Shown one piece after another: positions 8,212 through 16,961 of a stretch of DNA of 64,000 nt. A program made the translations under genes and the position numbers. Below the pieces are notes generated by a model. The model ran no database searches. It was given only the letters and a program-made list of their open reading frames with translations, and had not been told where the DNA came from. Source of the stretch: Marivibrio sp040218065 (GTDB lineage: Bacteria > Pseudomonadota > Alphaproteobacteria > UBA8366 > Aestuariispiraceae); contig NZ_JAVJQE010000013.1 in NCBI RefSeq assembly GCF_040218065.1, positions 124,001 through 188,000 on the forward strand. Reading direction: 5' to 3'. Every line of letters begins with the position of its first letter. The stretch's first letter is position 1.

Positions 8212-9624
8212 ATGGCGCTCACACAATCGCAGCAGAAAAAGCTTCAGAAGTTCCTGATCGCGCTCGGCGACAGCGAACTGAAAAGTCTGACGCGCGCGCT
8301 GGAGTTCGGCCGCACGATGGATATGGACGGCCTGCCGCTGGACGAGATCATGGAGATGATCCGGCCTGCGCTGCAGGAGCTCCGTCCCATCCACATCCCC
8401 ACTCTTGCGCGCACCCTTTGCGAGCCGTCGGAAGACTTCTTCGTCAACGCGAAACCCGACGTGAAGCGCCCCGCCGTGATCCATCGCAGCTTCATCCAAC
8501 CCTTCGTGGCGCACAGCCGCGCGCTTGCCGACGGCGCGCTCGACCGATTGGAGGCGGAGATGCTGACCGCCTTCAAGGACGCGGACTGGGCGGCCCTCGA
8601 GGCCATGAAGCGGGAAACCTGGGCTAAGGCCGGCGCGCTATGGCGCCCTGCGCTGGAGGAGGCGGAACGTAACGACAAGAAGGCGGTCGCCCTACGCACG
8701 GCGCTCGGCGGCGCCGATCGGCTGGAGGAGGTGCGCGAAGCGGTCCGCGCCATAGCGGCCGCCGACGGAGTCCTCGCGGTGCGCGCCCTGCATCCGACCA
8801 AGCCGATCGGCAAGTTCAAGAAACCGTTGGCCGATCAGGCGGTCGACGTTCTGATCCGGGCGAGCAACGAAACGCCGCAAGCAGCCGATATGGTGCTGTG
8901 GACGTTGTTCCGCCGCCTGCGCACGCCGGGAGAGATCACCGTTCTTTTCGCCGCCATGGACGTGCAGCGAACCATCTGGGCGACATGCCTCGCGACTGCG
9001 CGCTCCGAGATCGAGGCGACGCTGTTGGCCGAGAACGACGCCGCCGCAAGCGAACTGGTGAGCGCCATCAAGCGCGGTCGTCTGTCCGCCGACACGCTGT
9101 TCGACGAGTTGGAGCGGTTTCTGGGCGAAGCCGACGCCGTGCAGGACGCCTGCACCAAGGAGAACAAGCAGATCGCGAAGGAAAAGACGACCGGCCACAT
9201 CCGGGCGCTCTCCAAGGTGGTCGAACGCTCCGTCGTCACCAACGCCGACCGCAATCTCAACGCGGCGCTGAGCGACATCGTCAGCGTCGTGAAGACCGGC
9301 CAGGAAACCACCGCCGAGATCGAACACGCCATCAAGAAGGCGGAGTATATCGCCGCCGCCTTCCGGCGCGCGCGCGGCGTGGTGGATCGGATCGGCGCGC
9401 GTTCCGCCTATGAACGCGAACGCGCCGCCATCGAAACCTCCATGCGGACGGCCGAGGACGTGCTGAAACGCTGGCTCGATCAGAATCCCGGCGAGGATCC
9501 CGACGGGCGGAAGCGCGAATACGTGCTCTATTTCTGCCGCATCGTGGAAATGATCTCCGGCCCCAAGGCCGCCGACAGCACCCGTCGGCGCCTGTTCGCC
9601 GGCCTCAAGCCGAAGGCCGCGTAA
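8212..9624 (+). CDS. Hypothetical protein, 470 aa, helical
   Basis: No family was recognised. The protein is soluble by inspection and built of long charged helices, with a more conserved-looking middle (FFVNAKPDVKRPAVIHRSFI near 75-95). A C-terminal region near 385-450 is rich in Arg and Lys. It begins 13 bases after the preceding 365-residue unknown gene and is almost certainly in the same transcript. No catalytic motif stands out, so a structural, scaffolding or regulatory role is as likely as an enzymatic one. Codon use matches the neighbours, so there is no sign of recent transfer. Confidence 0.7.
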   Translation: MALTQSQQKKLQKFLIALGDSELKSLTRALEFGRTMDMDGLPLDEIMEMIRPALQELRPIHIPTLARTLCEPSEDFFVNAKPDVKRPAVIHRSFIQPFVAHSRALADGALDRLEAEMLTAFKDADWAALEAMKRETWAKAGALWRPALEEAERNDKKAVALRTALGGADRLEEVREAVRAIAAADGVLAVRALHPTKPIGKFKKPLADQAVDVLIRASNETPQAADMVLWTLFRRLRTPGEITVLFAAMDVQRTIWATCLATARSEIEATLLAENDAAASELVSAIKRGRLSADTLFDELERFLGEADAVQDACTKENKQIAKEKTTGHIRALSKVVERSVVTNADRNLNAALSDIVSVVKTGQETTAEIEHAIKKAEYIAAAFRRARGVVDRIGARSAYERERAAIETSMRTAEDVLKRWLDQNPGEDPDGRKREYVLYFCRIVEMISGPKAADSTRRRLFAGLKPKAA

Positions 9625-9738
9625 ACCGCTCGCGCCCGCGCCTTTTTTCCTGGCCGCCTTGGTGCAAGGCGCCCAGCCGGGGGCGGCCGCTGAGAATCCG
9701 AATTGCGGCGGGGGCCGGGAGGCCGTACGACCCTATCC

Positions 9739-10659
9739 ATGCAGGATGAAGACCGGACAACGGCGATCGCCAGCGCGATCGTGGTCGCGAGCGGCGTGCT
9801 TTGGGGGATCTACTGGCTGCCGATCCGCGAGATCGAAGCGGCGGGGCTCCCTGGCGCCTGGGGGACGCTCGCCGCCGTGGCGGCTGCTGCGGCGGCGCTC
9901 GCCCCCTTCGCGATCCTGCGGCGGCGGGCGCTGGCGCGCACGAACCGATGGGGGCTTTTCTACGTCGCGCTAGGCGGGGCGTCCTTCGTGCTCTATTCCG
10001 TCGGGTTCATCTATGGACGGGTCGCGATCATCATCCTTCTGTTCTATCTGACGCCGGTATGGAGCGTGCTGATCGGCCGCTATGTCCTGGGCTGGCGCAG
10101 TACGGCGGCGCGCACGGCGGCGATCGGCCTAGGCCTGGTCGGGCTCGTCGTCATGCTGGGGGCGGACGGACAGACCCCTCTGCCGAGGAACGTCGGGGAA
10201 TGGCTGGCGCTGGCGGCGGGCCTGCTCTGGTCGATCGCCTCCACCGGCATCCGGCTCAAATCCGATCTCGACGTCGTCGTCACCAGTTTCGTCTTCGCGC
10301 TCGGCGGTTGCGCAGGCGCGCTGATCGTGGCGATAGGCCTGGCGTCGCTCGCCGCGCCGTCGCTCGCCACGCACGCGGCGACGGCGGCGCCGGCCCTCGC
10401 GCCCCTGCCCGCGATCGCGTGGAGCCTTGTCGCCGGCTTGGGCTGGTGGGGGGCGAACACGGCGATGCTGCTTTGGGCGACCGCACGGCTCGAGCCGGCG
10501 AAGGTCGGGATCCTGCTAATGTCCGAAGTGGTGGTCGGGGCGCTGTCCGGCGCGTTCATCGCCGGCGAGGCGCTCAGCGCGCTGGAATGGGGCGGCGGCG
10601 TGCTGGTCTTAGGCGCGGCTCTGCTGGAGATTCGCGGCGGGCGCCGAAAACCTGCGTGA
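9739..10659 (+). CDS. DMT-superfamily (EamA) transporter
   Basis: The 306-residue protein has about ten hydrophobic helices in two EamA repeats. It starts ASAIVVASGVLWGIYWLPIR and ends with the second-repeat signature around SEVVVGALSGAFIAGEALSALEWGGG. This is the usual drug/metabolite-transporter layout for inner-membrane efflux of small metabolites or amino acids. The ATG at 9739 was preferred to an upstream TTG because it directly precedes the first helix region. It converges on hppD with a hairpin between the two stops. The substrate cannot be assigned from sequence. Confidence 0.85.
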   Translation: MQDEDRTTAIASAIVVASGVLWGIYWLPIREIEAAGLPGAWGTLAAVAAAAAALAPFAILRRRALARTNRWGLFYVALGGASFVLYSVGFIYGRVAIIILLFYLTPVWSVLIGRYVLGWRSTAARTAAIGLGLVGLVVMLGADGQTPLPRNVGEWLALAAGLLWSIASTGIRLKSDLDVVVTSFVFALGGCAGALIVAIGLASLAAPSLATHAATAAPALAPLPAIAWSLVAGLGWWGANTAMLLWATARLEPAKVGILLMSEVVVGALSGAFIAGEALSALEWGGGVLVLGAALLEIRGGRRKPA

Positions 10660-10669
10660 CCGAGGTCTT

Positions 10670-10697
10670 GGGGGCGGTCGAGCCTCGCGCCGCCCCC
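10670..10697. terminator. Hairpin between convergent genes
   Basis: GGGGGCGG pairs with CCGCCCCC across a 12-base loop, filling the 47-base gap between the DMT transporter and hppD, which converge here. There is no T-run, so it would act as a bidirectional or Rho-assisted end. Confidence 0.45.
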
Positions 10698-10706
10698 GAG
10701 CCCCGG

Positions 10707-11825
10707 TCATTCGCCGTCCGCGTCCTGCAGCACGCCGCGGCGCACCTGATCGCGCTCCATGCTCTCGAACAGCGCCTTGAAGTTGCCCTCGCCGAAGCCC
10801 TCGTCACCCTTGCGCTGGATGATCTCGAAGAAGATCGGGCCGATCACGGTTTCGGTGAAGATCTGCAACAGGATGCCGCCGTCTTCCGTCGGCGCCCCGT
10901 CCAGCAGCAGGCCGCGCGCCTTCAGAGCCTCGATCGGCTCGCCGTGGTTCGGCACGCGCTCGTCGAGCATTTCGTAATAGGTCTCCGGCGGCGGGGTCAT
11001 GAAGCTGACGCCGGCCTCGCGCAGGCGATCGACCGTCTTGTAGATGTCGTCCGTTCCCAACGCGATGTGCTGAATGCCTTCGCCGTTATAGGCCTGGAGA
11101 TACTCTTCGATCTGCGATTTGTCGTCGGCGGATTCGTTAATCGGGATGCGAATCTTGCCGCACGGACTCGTCATCGCCTTCGAGTGCAGCCCGGTCAGCT
11201 TGCCCTCGATGTCGAAATAGCGAATCTCTTTGAAGTTGAAGAGCTTCTCGTAAAAGTGCGCCCACACGTCCATGCGGCCGCGGAAGACGTTGTGCGTCAA
11301 GTGGTCGATATAGGTGAGGCCCGCCCCTTGCGGGAAGCTGGGGGCGTCGTCCAGCCACTGGAAGTCGATGTCGTAAATCGTCGGCGTCTCGTAGCGGTCG
11401 ACCAGATAGATCAGGCTGTCGCCGATGCCGTGGATGGCCGGGATGTTGAGCTCCATCGGGCCGACCTGACCGTGAAACGGCTTGGCGCCCAGCTGCAGCG
11501 CGCGCTCGTAGGCCGCCTTCGCGTCCGTCACCCGAAAGGCGATTGCGCAGGCGCTGGGGCCGTGCACGTTGGCGAAGGACTGGGCGAAGCTCTTCTCGTC
11601 CGCATTCAGGATGAAATTGATCCCGCCCTGACGGTAGAGCGCCGCGTTCTTCGAGCGATGCTGCGCCACCTTCTTGAAGCCCATGGTCTCGAACAGCCCG
11701 GCGAGCGCTTCGGTGTCGCGGGCCGTGTACTCCACGAACTCGAAGCCCTCGGTTCCCATGGGGTTGGCGTCAGAGATGACGCCGGGCTGAAAGCCGGCGG
11801 AAAAGTCGGTTTCGGTCGCACTCAT
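10707..11825 (-). CDS. hppD: 4-hydroxyphenylpyruvate dioxygenase
   Basis: The 372-residue enzyme converts 4-hydroxyphenylpyruvate to homogentisate in tyrosine breakdown, using non-haem iron. The iron ligands are visible: His175 in YIDHLTHNV, His253 in GIQHIALGT and Glu334 in FFEIIQRKG. Both vicinal-oxygen-chelate halves and the conserved GFGEGNFKALFESME C-terminal helix are present, and the length is normal. A strong AGGAGG lies upstream of the ATG. The homogentisate dioxygenase and fumarylacetoacetase genes that often accompany hppD are not in the window, so it is either monocistronic here or separated from the rest of the pathway. Confidence 0.95.
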   Translation of the reverse strand: MSATETDFSAGFQPGVISDANPMGTEGFEFVEYTARDTEALAGLFETMGFKKVAQHRSKNAALYRQGGINFILNADEKSFAQSFANVHGPSACAIAFRVTDAKAAYERALQLGAKPFHGQVGPMELNIPAIHGIGDSLIYLVDRYETPTIYDIDFQWLDDAPSFPQGAGLTYIDHLTHNVFRGRMDVWAHFYEKLFNFKEIRYFDIEGKLTGLHSKAMTSPCGKIRIPINESADDKSQIEEYLQAYNGEGIQHIALGTDDIYKTVDRLREAGVSFMTPPPETYYEMLDERVPNHGEPIEALKARGLLLDGAPTEDGGILLQIFTETVIGPIFFEIIQRKGDEGFGEGNFKALFESMERDQVRRGVLQDADGE

Positions 11826-12213
11826 GATAGGCGCCTCCTTGGACGAGCGTCGGATCGCCGTCCGCCGCGCGCCGTCGCGCGGTCGGATTGCGGTTTCCGC
11901 TAAAGCTATGTGAGAAGGATGTGGGGGCCGCGATCGCGCGGCGCAAAGCCTTACGCGGGACCGACCGGGGACCCGCGGGAGCGCCCGCGCCCGCTCTTCG
12001 CAAGACAGCGGCCTACGGTCAACAGGACCGACGGCGAGCCGATCGCCGCCGCGCTCGCGCCGGCGCCGACCGCGAGCGAACGCGCGCGCTCAGCCTTGTG
12101 AGGTCGGGAAAAGCCTCTCCGCATCATGGGGGAGAGCCTACCACAAGATCATTTCAGATGAAACAATCACCCGCCGCCGCGCCTGCGGGACGACCGCGCT
12201 CTTCGCACGGCGG
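11826..12213. other. 388-base gap without a gene
   Basis: This gap lies upstream of hppD and downstream of the convergently placed lipoprotein gene. No convincing coding frame, tRNA or terminator is visible. The only small element I see is TTTCA-GA-TGAAA at 12152-12163, a short palindrome of unknown meaning. The hppD promoter should lie in the first 150 bases or so, but no clear -35/-10 pair was recognised. Confidence 0.5.
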
Positions 12214-12948
12214 TCAGCCCATAACCTCGAAGCTGCCCGAGGAGTCCGACTTCAGATTGTCGATCGTCTCGGCCTGCGAATCCGTGCCGGGGTTTCGGAG
12301 ATCGCCCAACCGCTCGCAGTCGTAGCCAGCGCGCATGACGTCGCGGATCGTGACGATATCGGTGCGCCGCCCGCTGCTGTCCGCATCGCGGGGCACGTAG
12401 CGGCGTACGTAGACGTCGCGCGACAGCGCGTAGCCGCGGCGCGCCAGCGCCTCGAGATAGGCGGCGAGCGCGTCGCGCTCGGCCGCGTCGGGCAGCGCGG
12501 GATCGGCGCCGGCGCGCCAATCGGTCAGGCAATAGTCCAACGTGGTGAAGCGCCGCTGTCCAAGCCGAAGGGTCTCGCCCGGCGGCGGCGCGTAGTCGCC
12601 CACGGCGCGGCGCAGATGCAGCACCACAAAGCGTTCCGGCGCCGCCGGCTGGCGTTCCGCGAAAATCCAGGCGGGTCCTTCATAAAGGCCGCCCGCATCG
12701 ATCTGCGTCTGACGGTCGAACGAGAACTCATAGGAGATGTTGATGCGCTCGGCCGCGGGATAGATGATCGCCAACGCGTTCTGGCGATCGTAGGTGTTGC
12801 CGGCGATCATCGGCGTCTCGCGCACCGCGAGCGTGTCCTCGAAGGTGGTGCGCACGCAGCCCGTAAGCGCAACCGCACCGATCGCGGCCCCCGCCGCCGC
12901 CGCAGCCAGCCGTCGCGCCGCGCTCTTCGCTTCACCCCGCCTGCGCAT
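12214..12948 (-). CDS. Lipoprotein of unknown function, 244 aa
   Basis: The protein begins with a basic stretch and a hydrophobic segment ending in VALTGC at residue 31, a lipobox, so it should be a lipidated envelope protein. The remainder has no recognised domain. It contains RINISYEFSFDRQTQIDAGG and a C-terminal part with RDVYVRRYVPRD and YDCERLGDLRNPG. It stands alone, divergent from the O-methyltransferase gene and preceded by a 168-base gap. The function is unknown. Confidence 0.7.
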   Translation of the reverse strand: MRRRGEAKSAARRLAAAAAGAAIGAVALTGCVRTTFEDTLAVRETPMIAGNTYDRQNALAIIYPAAERINISYEFSFDRQTQIDAGGLYEGPAWIFAERQPAAPERFVVLHLRRAVGDYAPPPGETLRLGQRRFTTLDYCLTDWRAGADPALPDAAERDALAAYLEALARRGYALSRDVYVRRYVPRDADSSGRRTDIVTIRDVMRAGYDCERLGDLRNPGTDSQAETIDNLKSDSSGSFEVMG

Positions 12949-13116
12949 GATCCTCCCTTTCGCGCCGATCCGGGCGATCGCCCCGGAGCAGCGCAGGAAT
13001 TACCACATATGGCGGGCGACCGCCATAAGAGAGCGCCAGATATGGGGCCTTTTCGGGTCCGTCCCGCACCCCCTACTCTGCCGGGTCCGCTTCATCGATC
13101 CTGGAGGCCCGCACCG

Positions 13117-13779
13117 ATGTCGACCACCAGCCTAGGCTTGCCGCCGGCGCTGCATGACTATCTGCTCTCGGTCAGCCTGCGCGAAAACGACGTGCAGCGC
13201 AGGCTGCGCGAGGAGACCGGGCGCCTCGCCGAACGCAACATGCAGATCGCGCCCGAGCAGGGCCAATTCATGGCGCTGCTCACGGAACTGATCGGCGCCC
13301 AGCGCGCGATCGAGATCGGCGTCTTCACCGGCTACAGCGCGCTCGCCGTCGCCCAGGCGATGCCGGCGACCGGCCGCCTGATCGCCTGCGACGTCAGCGA
13401 GCAGTGGACGGCGATCGGCAAACCCTACTGGGCCGAGGCCGGCGTCGCCGACAAGATCGACCTGCGTCTCGCGCCGGCGCTGCAGACCCTCCAGGCCCTG
13501 CTGGCCGACGGCGAGGCGGATCGCTTCGACCTGGCCTTCATCGACGCCGACAAGGAGCGGTACGAGGACTATTATGAGGCCTGCCTGCAACTGATGCGCC
13601 CGGGCGGGCTGATCCTGATCGACAACGTGCTGTGGGACGGCAAGGTCGCGGACCCGGCCGTCGACGATTCCGAGACGGAGGCGATTCGCGCCCTGAACGA
13701 GAAGTTGCGCGCGGACGCGCGAATCACTCTTTCCCTCGTTCCGATCGCGGACGGTCTGACACTCTGTCGAAAGCGTTGA
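13117..13779 (+). CDS. Class I SAM-dependent O-methyltransferase
   Basis: The 220-residue protein matches the catechol/caffeoyl-CoA O-methyltransferase family. The SAM-binding motif is AIEIGVFTGYSALAVAQAMP (about 63-82), followed by the acidic motif LIACDVSEQW. The metal-binding DADKERYEDYY (about 143-153) precedes LILIDNVLWDGKV. I chose the ATG at 13117, which follows GGAGG at ideal distance, over a longer frame running from 12616. It is a cytoplasmic enzyme whose substrate is probably a small phenolic or CoA ester, not determinable here. It converges on the DUF192 gene. Confidence 0.9.
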   Translation: MSTTSLGLPPALHDYLLSVSLRENDVQRRLREETGRLAERNMQIAPEQGQFMALLTELIGAQRAIEIGVFTGYSALAVAQAMPATGRLIACDVSEQWTAIGKPYWAEAGVADKIDLRLAPALQTLQALLADGEADRFDLAFIDADKERYEDYYEACLQLMRPGGLILIDNVLWDGKVADPAVDDSETEAIRALNEKLRADARITLSLVPIADGLTLCRKR

Positions 13780-13793
13780 CGCCGCAACGCGCC

Positions 13794-14279
13794 TTACTGG
13801 AACCTCGGGTGGCGCACCCGATCGCCCGGTTCAATTCCCAGCCGCGCCGCGGCGCCGCCCTTGAGCTCGAGCACGCCGCGCACGCGGCCCTTTGAGGCGC
13901 GCGGCTGCAGGCTGTGGGGCGTCGCGCGTTCGATGATCGATTCGATCTCGCCGTTCGCCTCGATGAATAGCATGTCGAGGGGTATGTACGTGTTCTTCAT
14001 CCACATCGAGACGCGTTGCTCGCGTCCGTAATCGAACAGCATGCCGCGGTCGTCCGCCAGTTCGCGGACGAACATCAAGCCGTAGGCGCGCTTCGACGCG
14101 TCGTCGGCGATTTCGACCGTGAAATCGTGACTCCGTCCGTCCTGCGTCTCGATCGACAGCGGGCTTACCCCGAAATCGGGCCGCGCGTCGGGGTCCTGCG
14201 CCCGGACGGAGGCGACGGAGGCGAACGCCAGCGCGGCGGCGGCGGCGATGAGCGGCAGGCGGCGGAAGATCGACGTCAT
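13794..14279 (-). CDS. DUF192 family secreted protein
   Basis: The 161-residue product has a cleavable signal peptide (hydrophobic segment followed by SVRAQD). The DUF192 core follows: RAYGLMFVRELADDRGMLFDY, then VSMWMKNTYIPLDMLFIEANGEI, ending GVLELKGGAAARLGIEPGD. The family is widespread, periplasmic or extracellular, and has no settled function. The ATG at 14279 was chosen because it begins the signal peptide. It lies 59 bases downstream of the histone-deacetylase-like gene on the same strand, so the two may share a transcript. Confidence 0.88.
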   Translation of the reverse strand: MTSIFRRLPLIAAAAALAFASVASVRAQDPDARPDFGVSPLSIETQDGRSHDFTVEIADDASKRAYGLMFVRELADDRGMLFDYGREQRVSMWMKNTYIPLDMLFIEANGEIESIIERATPHSLQPRASKGRVRGVLELKGGAAARLGIEPGDRVRHPRFQ

Positions 14280-14338
14280 CACAGCAGCCTTGGCCGCGCC
14301 GGGCGGCCTGTCAATGCTGCAGCCGACGGTCTGAGGGC

Positions 14339-15481
14339 TCACCCGGCGGCGGAGCGCGCGGCGAGCGCGCGGCGCACCGTCTCGCGGACTTCTTCGCGGA
14401 TCGCACCGCCGCGCGGCGGGTCGGCCAGAGTGGTCATCCAAGCCTCGGGCGGGTTGCGGCCGAGACTGTGGCGCCAGTCGATCGCGCGCAGCACCGCTTC
14501 CCCCTCGGGCGGGAGGCGCTCGGGCGGCGCGCGCTCGTTAAGCCGGCCCCAGATCCCGGCCCAGGCGCGCGCCACCGCGTAAGGATTGTAGCCCCCGCCG
14601 CCGAGCGCGAGCAGCCGCGGCGCCAGCGCGCGCAGCGAGTCCGCCGCTCGCCAGTAGGCCCCATTGGACAGGGCGAGACCGCTCATCGGGTCTTCGGCCA
14701 GCCCGTCGACGCCGCACTGCATGACGACCGCCGACGGCGCATGATCGACGACGAGGGGCAGCACCGCGGTCTCCATCACATAGGCGAATTCGTCGTCGTG
14801 AAAGCCTTTGGGCACGGGCAAATTCACGGCGGCGCTGAGGCGCGCCGCCCGCTCGATCGTGCCGGTGCGCGGCCACCGCCCTTCCTCATGCACCGAGATG
14901 GTCAGCACCCTTGGGTCGTCGGCGAAGGCGTCCTCCACCCCGTCGCCGTGATGGGCGTCGAGATCGACATAGGCGATCGGCGTCACGCCAAGCTCCAAAA
15001 GCCGCAGGATCGCCAGCACGGGATCGTTCAGATAGCAGAAGCCGCTCGCCCGATCCGGCCGGCCATGGTGGGTGCCGCCAGCCGGGTGATGCACCACATT
15101 CGCCCCGCCCGCCAACAGCTCCGCCGCCAGCAGCGACGAGCCGGCGGCCGTCGCCGGGCGGCGAAAAACTTCCGCGTAGATCGGATTGCCGCCCGCCCCG
15201 ATGTTCCATCGCCGCCGCTCCGCCTCGCTTAGATCCTGGTCGCGCTCGGCGCGTTGCAGCGCGTCGACATAGGCCGGCAGATGGAACCGGTAAAGCTGGT
15301 CGGGGGCCGCGACGGGGCCGTCGCGGTAGTCCGCCTCGTCCAGCCAGCCGAGCGCCCGGATGATGTCGAGCGCCAGCGACACCCGCGGAATTGAGAGCGG
15401 GTGCTTCGCGCCGTAGCGCGACTTGCGATAGATCTCCGAGCCGATCAGCTGCGGCCTGGACGCTGCGGCGAGGGTCTGCAT
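14339..15481 (-). CDS. Histone deacetylase-like (AcuC/HDAC) amidohydrolase
   Basis: The 380-residue protein has the arginase/deacetylase fold signature. The catalytic His pair is in GGTHHG (138/139) and zinc ligands fall in DLDAHHGDG (Asp175, His177). The third ligand is Asp264 in DGLAEDP, and the transition-state Tyr298 is in GGGGYN. Bacterial members hydrolyse acetylated lysines, polyamines or other amides, and AcuC is linked to acetyl-CoA synthetase control. I chose the ATG at 15481 because the frame upstream is Arg-rich. It is divergent from the peroxiredoxin gene across an AT-rich promoter region. The substrate is unknown. Confidence 0.9.
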   Translation of the reverse strand: MQTLAAASRPQLIGSEIYRKSRYGAKHPLSIPRVSLALDIIRALGWLDEADYRDGPVAAPDQLYRFHLPAYVDALQRAERDQDLSEAERRRWNIGAGGNPIYAEVFRRPATAAGSSLLAAELLAGGANVVHHPAGGTHHGRPDRASGFCYLNDPVLAILRLLELGVTPIAYVDLDAHHGDGVEDAFADDPRVLTISVHEEGRWPRTGTIERAARLSAAVNLPVPKGFHDDEFAYVMETAVLPLVVDHAPSAVVMQCGVDGLAEDPMSGLALSNGAYWRAADSLRALAPRLLALGGGGYNPYAVARAWAGIWGRLNERAPPERLPPEGEAVLRAIDWRHSLGRNPPEAWMTTLADPPRGGAIREEVRETVRRALAARSAAG

Positions 15482-15569
15482 GTCGGATGAGGTAGCGCGG
15501 TCCGCCCGAGCCGCCAAGCCGCGTCTGGCGTCCTTTCGCGCGACAATTAACACTGCTTATATGTTTTTA

Positions 15570-15598
15570 TTGTTTTACCCACTTTCGCATTGTAAAAT
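15570..15598 (+). promoter_or_regulatory. Candidate sigma-70 promoter for peroxiredoxin
   Basis: TTGTTT and TAAAAT are separated by exactly 17 bases inside the most AT-rich stretch nearby (about 15543-15600), giving an untranslated leader of roughly 70 bases before the peroxiredoxin ATG. Confidence 0.45.
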
Positions 15599-15675
15599 TC
15601 ACGCAGCCCCTTAGATCAAAGACGGCATCCAAGACCCCGCCGCCAAGACCGAGTTCCAACCGAAAGGACGACCTC

Positions 15676-16338
15676 ATGAGCCTGCAAATCGGATCGGACG
15701 CCCCGAACTTCACCGCCGAGACGACAGAGGGAACGATCGATTTTCACGACTGGATCGGCGACAGCTGGGCCATCTTGTTCTCGCACCCGAAAGACTTCAC
15801 GCCGGTCTGCACCACCGAATTGGGGACGATGGCGAAGCTGAAGCCGGAATTCGACAAGCGCGACGTGAAGGTCATCGGGCTCAGCGTCGACCCAGTGGAA
15901 AATCATAAGAGTTGGTCCGACGACATTCAGGAGACCCAAGGCGTCGCGCCGAACTATCCGATGATCGGCGACACGGACCTGACGGTCTCCAAACTGTACA
16001 ATATGCTGCCGGCCGCTGCCGGCGACAGCGCGGAAGGCCGCACCGCCGCCGACAACATGACGGTGCGCAGCGTCTTCGTCATCGGGCCGGACAAGAAGAT
16101 CAAGCTGATCCTGACCTACCCGATGAGCACCGGCCGAAATTTCGACGAGATCCTGCGCGTCGTCGACAGCTTGCAGCTGACCGCCCGGCATCAGGTCGCG
16201 ACTCCCGCCAACTGGACGCGCGGCGGCGAGGTGATCATCGTGCCGGCGCTGAAGGATGAAGACGCCAAGGCCAAATTTCCGGACGGTTGGCGCGCGGAGA
16301 AGCCCTATCTGCGGTACGTCCCGGATCCGAGCGCCTGA
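15676..16338 (+). CDS. 1-Cys peroxiredoxin (Prx6 type)
   Basis: The 220-residue protein has the peroxidatic motif HPKDFTPVCTTELG with Cys45. The C-terminal extension characteristic of the Prx6/AhpC-TSA 1-Cys subfamily is present (RGGEVIIVPALKDEDAKAKF). No second cysteine exists, so an external thiol must resolve the oxidised form. It reduces hydrogen and organic peroxides in the cytoplasm. The gene is monocistronic: an AT-rich promoter lies upstream and a long hairpin follows it. Confidence 0.95.
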   Translation: MSLQIGSDAPNFTAETTEGTIDFHDWIGDSWAILFSHPKDFTPVCTTELGTMAKLKPEFDKRDVKVIGLSVDPVENHKSWSDDIQETQGVAPNYPMIGDTDLTVSKLYNMLPAAAGDSAEGRTAADNMTVRSVFVIGPDKKIKLILTYPMSTGRNFDEILRVVDSLQLTARHQVATPANWTRGGEVIIVPALKDEDAKAKFPDGWRAEKPYLRYVPDPSA

Positions 16339-16371
16339 AGATGCGCGCTTAAATAGGCGCACTCGCGACCG

Positions 16372-16410
16372 TACGGCCGCCGACCTCCCTCTCGAAGGTC
16401 GGCGGCCGTA
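16372..16410. terminator. Strong 15-bp hairpin after peroxiredoxin
   Basis: A perfect 15-base stem (TACGGCCGCCGACCT with its complement) closes a nine-base loop, 33 bases after the peroxiredoxin stop. Only a short GTTT follows, so it is a good structural terminator but lacks a long U-tract. Confidence 0.65.
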
Positions 16411-16415
16411 TGCGT

Positions 16416-16432
16416 TTAAACCCTCTTAAACC
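16416..16432. promoter_or_regulatory. Direct repeat TTAAACC x2, ten-base period
   Basis: Two TTAAACC copies start exactly ten bases apart, about 100 bases before the XRE-type regulator gene. The same stretch can be read as TTAA-N6-TTAA, one base short of the CtrA consensus. It could be an operator on one helix face or a CtrA-like site. Confidence 0.3.
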
Positions 16433-16528
16433 ATAAGGGTATCCGAATCCGCGGCGTCGCCTCTTGCGCTTTCGCGCGGGGGTGGTCACACTCATTGCGC
16501 GCATGATCAACCGCCTGGACCTTTGCAG

Positions 16529-16834
16529 ATGTCCCGTCCCGACAAGCAGGTGGTCGCCGTCGTCGGCCGTAACGTTTCACGCCTCCGCCGCACGCGCGCG
16601 CTTTCACTGGCCGAGGTGGCGGCGCGCTCGACCCGATGCGAAGACAAGCTTAGAGCGATCGAAAAAGGCGAACAGATGCCGGATCATACCACTTTACTTC
16701 GGCTGGCGGACGCGTTGAATGTTACGCTTGAGCGGATCTTCGACGGGCTGACGCTTGAACCGCGGGCTGGAACGCCGGCCCCCGCCCCGGCGGCGCGCAA
16801 CGCCGACGCGCGTCGGAACCGGAAGGAGGCTTGA
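16529..16834 (+). CDS. XRE-family (Cro/C1-type) helix-turn-helix regulator
   Basis: This 101-residue cytoplasmic protein carries an HTH_3 domain at about 10-68: VGRNVSRLRRTRALSLAEVA, then CEDKLRAIEKGEQMPDHTT, then LLRLADALNVTLERIFDGL. The C-terminus is a short Ala/Pro/Arg tail with no ligand-binding or oligomerisation domain. The ATG at 16529 is preferred to a TTG six bases upstream. It is separated by 127 bases from the next gene on the same strand. Its targets are unknown; the repeats upstream make autoregulation plausible. Confidence 0.82.
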   Translation: MSRPDKQVVAVVGRNVSRLRRTRALSLAEVAARSTRCEDKLRAIEKGEQMPDHTTLLRLADALNVTLERIFDGLTLEPRAGTPAPAPAARNADARRNRKEA

Positions 16835-16961
16835 GCCTGCGCACGGTCTGCGGGACGCCTCCGTCGGCCGCTATAACGGGCGCCCCGACCGGCCCTGCGG
16901 CCGTCGGGCCAGGACGCACGGCGCGGAGCCTCAGACCGGCTGGGCGTCGAGGAGAGGGGTG

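Noticed and set aside
9801..11903. 700-codon plus-strand frame across the transporter and hppD
   Set aside because: It is the out-of-frame shadow of the DMT transporter and the antisense of hppD, with Arg-rich low-complexity translation typical of GC-rich shadows.
12152..12163. TTTCA-GA-TGAAA palindrome as an hppD operator
   Set aside because: It is more than 320 bases from the hppD start and only five bases per arm; chance occurrence is likely.
12616..13116. Long N-terminal extension of the O-methyltransferase frame
   Set aside because: The extra 167 codons overlap the opposite lipoprotein gene and its promoter and have no domain; GGAGG precedes the ATG at 13117.
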